Positions 6,454 to 11,078 of a stretch of DNA of 11,078 nucleotides are shown piece after piece (position 1 is the stretch's first letter; each line of letters starts with the position of its first letter). The stretch comes from Bacteroides sp. (GTDB taxonomy: Bacteria; Bacteroidota; Bacteroidia; Bacteroidales; Bacteroidaceae). A model generated the notes under the pieces. That model was not told the DNA's origin. It saw nothing but the letters and a program-made list of their open reading frames with translations, and searched no databases. The translations under genes were made by a program, and so were the position numbers. The stretch is taken from assembly GCA_019412865.1 (NCBI GenBank), contig DXOJ01000145.1, forward strand, positions 1 through 11,078. Reading direction: 5' to 3'.

Positions 6454-9400
6454 ATGAAAAAATGGCTTTTTCTAATCTTATTGTTTCCTCTAACTTGTGT
6501 CGCGCAGACGTATCGATATCTTGGAGTGGAGGATGGGTTAAGTAACCGGCGGGTATACTGCATTCAAAAAGATAAAACCGGATACATGTGGTTCCTCACG
6601 CACGAAGGTATTGATCGATACAATGGAAAAGAGTTTAAGCGATATAAGTTAATGGATGGTGACGTAGAAGTGAACTATCTGTTAAATTTAAACTGGCTTT
6701 ATATCGATCAGGAAGGAGTCTTATGGGAAATCGGAAAAAAAGGAAAAGTATTCCGGTATGACCAGATTCACGACTGCTTCAGCCTTGTATATAAATTACC
6801 GATGGAAAGTTTCAGCGAACAGCCGGACCCGGTCACTTATGCCTGGCTCGACCAGAACAAACACATCTGGCTGTGTAATAAGGATACCATCTTCCTCTAT
6901 AACACGGAAACTCAACAAGTCACCCATATAAAGAATGATATAAGTGAAGACATCACAGACATTGAACAGATAGACGAATCGCATTTCTTCATCGGTACGG
7001 AAATGGGTATCCATTATGCGAAACTGGAAAATAATGCACTTGAGCTTATCAATTGTGATAAGTTGGAGAGTGTGAAAGCCCAGGTCATCGATTTACATTT
7101 CGACAAAAAGATTCGTAAACTATTCATCGGAACTTTCCTGCGGGGAATCATGATTTACGATATGAATACCAAATCTGTTATACGTCCGGAACAGAACCTG
7201 AAGGATATTAGTATCACACGATTCAAACCGCTAAATGACAAAGAGTTATTGATAGCTATAGATGGTGGAGGAGTGCACAAGATGAATGTGGATACTTATC
7301 AAATAGTACCCGATATTGTTGCTGATTACAACAGTAACAATGGTATGAACGGTAACAGTATTAATGATATCTTTGTGGATGATGAAGAACGGATATGGCT
7401 GGCTAATTACCCCATCGGAATCACAATACAAAACAACCGCTATACCAGTTACAAATGGATTAAACACTCTATTGGCAATAAACAGTCTTTAATTAATGAC
7501 CAAGTAAACTCCATTATTGAAGACAGAGACGGAGATTTATGGTTCGCAACGAACAATGGTATCAGTTTTCTCAATTCAAAGACCGGACAATGGCGATCGG
7601 TGCTTAGCGCTTTTGAAGAGTCGCAAGGTAATAAAAGTCACATCTTTCTTACTATATGCGAAGTGGCTCCCGGAACTATCTGGGCAGGCGGGTACTCTTC
7701 CGGTGCTTATCAGATAGATAAAAAGACATTCAACGTCAGCTATTTCATGCCGCCTTTGTACACTCATACAAACAAGCGGCCGGATAAATATATACGTGAT
7801 ATCCGTACAGATATGCAGGGGTATATCTGGTCAGGAGGATTCTACAACCTCAAGCGTATTAATCTGAAGACGCAGGAAGTACGGTTTTATGATGGATTAA
7901 ATTCCATTACCGCCATCGTTGAGAAGGATGAAAAAAGTATGTGGATCGGTAGTGCCACCGGCCTATGTCTTTTAGATAAAGAATCCGGTAAATTCGAGCG
8001 TATAAAACTTCCGGTAGAATCAAGTTATATCTACTCCCTGCACCAGGCAAAAAATGGATCATTATATATAGGTACCAGCGGATCGGGACTCTTGATTTAT
8101 GATATTAACAAAAAACTGTTCACTCATTACCACACAGAAAACTGTGCTTTAATATCTAATAATATCTATACTATATTATCGGATGCCGATAGAGACATAC
8201 TGATGAGTACAGAAAGCGGGCTGACAAGCTTTTACCCCAATGAGAAGAAATTCTATAACTGGACCAAAGATATGGGATTGATGACTACACATTTCAATGC
8301 ACTGTCGGGTGTTCTCCGGAAAAACAATAAATTTATTTTAGGGAGTTCGGACGGAGCTGTGGAATTTGATAAGGACATGAAATTGCCCAGAGGCTATTCT
8401 TCTAAAATGATTTTCAGCGATTTCAAGCTTTTCTATCAGACAATCTATCCGGGCGATGAGAATTCTCCGTTGAAAGCAAGTATCAATGATACAAAGGTAT
8501 TGAAATTAAAATACAATCAGAATATATTCTCTTTGCAGGTTTCTTCTATCAACTATGACTATCCTTCCAACATTCTTTATTCCTGGAGGCTGGAAGGTTT
8601 CTATGATGAATGGAGCAAACCCGGAACGGAGAATACGATTCGTTACACCAATCTTGCTCCGGGCACATATACGCTAAGAGTACGCGCCATCTCCAATGAA
8701 GACAAACGCATCATGCTTGAAGAAAGAAGTATGGATATTGTCATAGCCCAGCCTTTCTGTTTGACATTCTGGGCTGTATTGGTTTATACAGCTTTCCTTT
8801 GTCTCATTGCAATCGTTCTATTGCGTATCCTGATTTTAAGAAAGCAGCGTAAAGTCTCTGACGAGAAAATACATTTCTTTATCAATACGGCGCATGATAT
8901 CCGTACTCCATTGACACTTATCAAAGCACCTTTGGAAGAACTACGCGAAAAAGAGGAGTTGAGCAAAGAAGGTATTTCGAACATGAATACGGCATTACGA
9001 AACGTAAATGCCCTGTTGCGCCTGACGACCAATCTTATCAACTTTGAGAGAGCGGACGTATATTCTTCCGAGCTATATATTTCAGAGCATGAACTAAACA
9101 CGTTTATGAATGAAATATTCAATGCATTTCAGCAGTACGCCAACATCAAACACATCAATTTCACTTATGAAAGTAATTTCAGGTATATGAATGTATGGTT
9201 TGATAAAGAGAAGATGGAGTCTATTTTTAAGAACATCATTTCGAATGCATTGAAATATACTCCTGAAAATGGAAATGTACAGGTTTTCGTTTCTGAATCA
9301 ACAGATTCATGGAGTGTGGAAGTCAGAGACACGGGAATCGGAATTCCGGCTAACGAACAAAAGAAGTTGTTCAAGCTCCATTTCCGCGGCAGCAATGCTA

Positions 9401-10458
9401 TTAACTCCAAAGTAACGGGAAGCGGTATCGGTCTGATGCTTGTATGGAAGTTAGTCCGTTTGCATAAAGGAAAGATCAATCTGTCAAGTATCGAAAACCA
9501 AGGATCAGTTATCAAAATAACGTTCCCCAAAGATAGCAAGCGTTTCCGGAAAGCACATCTGGCAACTCCGAGCAAACTACGTATAGAAATCGAAAACGTT
9601 CCGTCTTCATCGCCTGAAATTTACGAAAACGCGCAGAAGAAAGAGAACATAAATCATCGTCGTATCTTAATTGTGGAAGATAATGATGAGTTGCGCAACT
9701 ATCTGTCGCAAACGTTATCCGAAGAATATGTCGTACAGGTTTGTTCCAATGGAAAAGAAGCACTGACGATTATTCCCGAGTACAAACCGGAGCTGGTTAT
9801 TTCAGACATTATGATGCCGGAAATGCGAGGTGATGAATTATGTCAGGCTATCAAGAACAATATCGAGACTTCCCACATCCCTGTTATCCTGCTGACTGCT
9901 TTGAATAATGAGAAAGATATTCTCTCGGGACTTCAGATTGGTGCGGATGAATACGTTGTGAAGCCATTCAACATTGGTATATTGAAAGCAAATGTGGCCA
10001 ATCTATTGGCTAATCGTGCACTTTTGCGCAGCAAATACGCAAACCTGGATCTGAATGATGAGGAAAATGATGAAGACTGCATTAACTGTTCACAGGATAT
10101 TGACTGGAAGTTTATTGCAAACGTCAAAAAGAATGTGGAAGACAACATCGACAATCCGGCTCTGACGGTAGATGTGTTATGCAGCCTGATGGGAATGAGT
10201 CGCACAAGTTTTTACAATAAATTAAGAGCATTAACCGATCAGGCACCGGGAGATTATATCCGGCTGATTCGTCTGAAACGTGCCGTACAATTACTAAAAG
10301 AAGACACACATAGCATAACAGAAATTGCAGAAATGACGGGATTCAGTGATGCCAAGTACTTCCGCGAAGTATTTAAGAAGCATTTTAATGTAAGCCCCAG
10401 TCAGTATGGCAAAGAGAAAAAAACAGCTAGTAAGGAAGGAGGAGAAAAGAAAGAATGA
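6454..10458 (+). CDS. Hybrid two-component system sensor/regulator (HTCS)
   Basis: One-chain sensor, kinase, receiver and transcription factor of the Bacteroides HTCS class, anchored in the inner membrane. The 1334 residues have the class's usual length. A signal peptide (1-17, cut likely at CVA/Q) leads into a periplasmic sensor of two-bladed-propeller type built of Reg_prop repeats (about 19-685), then a Y_Y_Y domain (about 690-752) and a membrane span (about 770-795). The cytoplasmic part has HisKA with phosphoacceptor H814 (AHDIRTPL), an ATPase domain with N931, DTGIGIP at 959-965 and GSGIGL at 989-994, a receiver (about 1069-1180) with E1075, D1076, acceptor D1118, T1148 and K1170, and an AraC domain with helix-turn-helix units near 1237-1261 and 1287-1311. 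All key residues are present. Known family members sense mostly glycan fragments and switch on nearby glycan-use genes; none are visible here. Its stop overlaps the transporter gene by 4 bp. The ligand and targets cannot be read from sequence. Confidence 0.95.
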   Translation: MKKWLFLILLFPLTCVAQTYRYLGVEDGLSNRRVYCIQKDKTGYMWFLTHEGIDRYNGKEFKRYKLMDGDVEVNYLLNLNWLYIDQEGVLWEIGKKGKVFRYDQIHDCFSLVYKLPMESFSEQPDPVTYAWLDQNKHIWLCNKDTIFLYNTETQQVTHIKNDISEDITDIEQIDESHFFIGTEMGIHYAKLENNALELINCDKLESVKAQVIDLHFDKKIRKLFIGTFLRGIMIYDMNTKSVIRPEQNLKDISITRFKPLNDKELLIAIDGGGVHKMNVDTYQIVPDIVADYNSNNGMNGNSINDIFVDDEERIWLANYPIGITIQNNRYTSYKWIKHSIGNKQSLINDQVNSIIEDRDGDLWFATNNGISFLNSKTGQWRSVLSAFEESQGNKSHIFLTICEVAPGTIWAGGYSSGAYQIDKKTFNVSYFMPPLYTHTNKRPDKYIRDIRTDMQGYIWSGGFYNLKRINLKTQEVRFYDGLNSITAIVEKDEKSMWIGSATGLCLLDKESGKFERIKLPVESSYIYSLHQAKNGSLYIGTSGSGLLIYDINKKLFTHYHTENCALISNNIYTILSDADRDILMSTESGLTSFYPNEKKFYNWTKDMGLMTTHFNALSGVLRKNNKFILGSSDGAVEFDKDMKLPRGYSSKMIFSDFKLFYQTIYPGDENSPLKASINDTKVLKLKYNQNIFSLQVSSINYDYPSNILYSWRLEGFYDEWSKPGTENTIRYTNLAPGTYTLRVRAISNEDKRIMLEERSMDIVIAQPFCLTFWAVLVYTAFLCLIAIVLLRILILRKQRKVSDEKIHFFINTAHDIRTPLTLIKAPLEELREKEELSKEGISNMNTALRNVNALLRLTTNLINFERADVYSSELYISEHELNTFMNEIFNAFQQYANIKHINFTYESNFRYMNVWFDKEKMESIFKNIISNALKYTPENGNVQVFVSESTDSWSVEVRDTGIGIPANEQKKLFKLHFRGSNAINSKVTGSGIGLMLVWKLVRLHKGKINLSSIENQGSVIKITFPKDSKRFRKAHLATPSKLRIEIENVPSSSPEIYENAQKKENINHRRILIVEDNDELRNYLSQTLSEEYVVQVCSNGKEALTIIPEYKPELVISDIMMPEMRGDELCQAIKNNIETSHIPVILLTALNNEKDILSGLQIGADEYVVKPFNIGILKANVANLLANRALLRSKYANLDLNDEENDEDCINCSQDIDWKFIANVKKNVEDNIDNPALTVDVLCSLMGMSRTSFYNKLRALTDQAPGDYIRLIRLKRAVQLLKEDTHSITEIAEMTGFSDAKYFREVFKKHFNVSPSQYGKEKKTASKEGGEKKE
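10437..10442 (+). promoter_or_regulatory. Shine-Dalgarno of the CHR transporter, inside the HTCS gene
   Basis: AGGAGG, a full match to the 16S rRNA anti-Shine-Dalgarno core, lies 12 nt before the ATG at 10455; GGAG at 10441-10444 offers a 10 nt spacing. These bases also encode part of the Lys/Glu/Gly-rich HTCS tail (residues EGGEKKE). The spacing is a little long but the match supports the start that overlaps the HTCS stop. Confidence 0.65.
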
Positions 10459-10997
10459 ACATTTATCTCGAAGCATTTGGAATCTTTTTTAAAATAGGCG
10501 CCTTTACCATTGGAGGAGGGTATGCAATGGTGCCACTGATTGAAAATGAAATTGTCACCAAGCGAAAATGGATTGCGCAGGAAGATTTTATAGACCTGTT
10601 AGCTATCTCCCAATCCGCTCCGGGAATTCTGGCAGTCAATATTTCTATCTTCATAGGATATAAACTGCGTGGCATCCGGGGAAGTATTATCACAGCATTG
10701 GGTACTGTTTTGCCGTCTTTCATTATTATATTAGCTATCGCCCTGTTCTTTCATAGCTTCCAAGACAATCCGATAGTGGAACGTATTTTTAAAGGAATTC
10801 GCCCGGCAGTGGTGGCACTCATCGCGGCGCCGACCTTTACCATGGGACGATCCGCAAAAATCAACCGCTACAATCTGTGGATTCCTGTTGTCTCGGCATT
10901 ATTAATCTGGCTGTTGGGCTTCTCCCCTATCTGGATTATCATTGCTGCCGGTGTAGGAGGGTTCCTGTGGGGAAAACTTAGAAAAGTCAAGAGCTAA
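10455..10997 (+). CDS. Chromate transporter (CHR) family protein, short single-domain form
   Basis: Inner-membrane protein of the CHR family, named for proton-linked chromate export by ChrA; the natural substrate in gut anaerobes is not known. At 180 residues it is a short-chain member with a single CHR domain, about half of a long ChrA. FFKIGAFTIGGGYAMVPLIE at 11-30, RKWIAQEDFIDLLAISQSAP at 37-56 and IFIGYKLRGIRG at 65-76 carry the family pattern. Hydrophobic spans lie near 80-99, 115-130, 140-154 and 157-173. Short CHR genes often come as adjacent pairs whose products are thought to work together; no partner lies upstream, and 10998-11078 has no ATG on this strand and holds a hairpin. The ATGA overlap (10455-10458) with the HTCS stop and an upstream AGGAGG imply coupled translation. 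Family call is sure; function in chromate resistance is only a family label. Confidence 0.88.
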   Translation: MNIYLEAFGIFFKIGAFTIGGGYAMVPLIENEIVTKRKWIAQEDFIDLLAISQSAPGILAVNISIFIGYKLRGIRGSIITALGTVLPSFIIILAIALFFHSFQDNPIVERIFKGIRPAVVALIAAPTFTMGRSAKINRYNLWIPVVSALLIWLLGFSPIWIIIAAGVGGFLWGKLRKVKS

Positions 10998-11013
10998 GAA
11001 AGGAGAGTTACCG

Positions 11014-11049
11014 TAAAAGTAGTGTAATCCATACCTACTTTTATTATAT
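11014..11049 (+). terminator. Probable terminator after the CHR transporter gene
   Basis: TAAAAGTAG (11014-11022) pairs with CTACTTTTA (11035-11043); after a bulged T the stem goes on with GTA/TAC and closes on a 5 nt loop (11027-11031). The A/U-rich foot is followed by TTATAT rather than a pure T-run. The paired A4/T4 makes it plausible in both directions. It starts 16 bp after the transporter stop. Confidence 0.6.
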
Positions 11050-11078
11050 AAATAAATTATAGTGATATCATCATTAAT

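Overview
The window looks like chromosomal DNA of a Bacteroides species, probably of the B. thetaiotaomicron/ovatus type. Three things point there: two good matches to the Bacteroidetes promoter (a TAnnTTTG -7 box, one with a TTTG -33 box 19 bp upstream), a full-length hybrid two-component system (HTCS) of the Bacteroides type, and a DUF4924 protein, a family I know from Bacteroidetes. The species is an inference; nothing was searched.

Left part (1-2222, minus strand). Four genes read right to left: a LysE/RhtB-type exporter (1569-2222), a DUF4924 protein (1016-1558), dTDP-4-dehydrorhamnose reductase rfbD/rmlD (155-1015), and the first 26 codons of peptide chain release factor 3, prfC, running off the left edge (1-78). 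The first three are packed almost without gaps (10 bp, then 0 bp) and are very probably one operon. A 76 bp gap with short AT-rich repeats and a long-range inverted repeat separates rfbD from prfC.

Middle (2223-6241). A divergent intergenic region of 258 bp holds the purL promoter and, in the purL leader, a perfect 15 bp tandem duplication built from ATCGTAA-like units. purL (2481-6185) encodes the large single-chain FGAM synthase of purine synthesis, with all glutaminase catalytic residues intact. A strong intrinsic terminator follows it.

Right part (6242-11078, plus strand). A 212 bp non-coding stretch carries a near-ideal promoter for a 1334-residue HTCS (6454-10458): periplasmic propeller sensor, Y_Y_Y domain, one membrane span, histidine kinase, receiver and AraC-type DNA-binding domain in one chain. 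Its stop codon overlaps the start of a short CHR-family (chromate transporter) gene (10455-10997) by 4 bp, and the 3' end of the HTCS gene supplies a perfect AGGAGG Shine-Dalgarno for that gene. A hairpin follows the transporter. No susC/susD or carbohydrate-active enzyme gene is visible, so the usual HTCS context of a polysaccharide utilisation locus is absent within this window.

Most of the window is housekeeping. The part most worth a second look is the HTCS-CHR transporter pair: a sensor-regulator of a class known mainly for glycan sensing, translationally coupled to an anion-type transporter of unknown physiological substrate.
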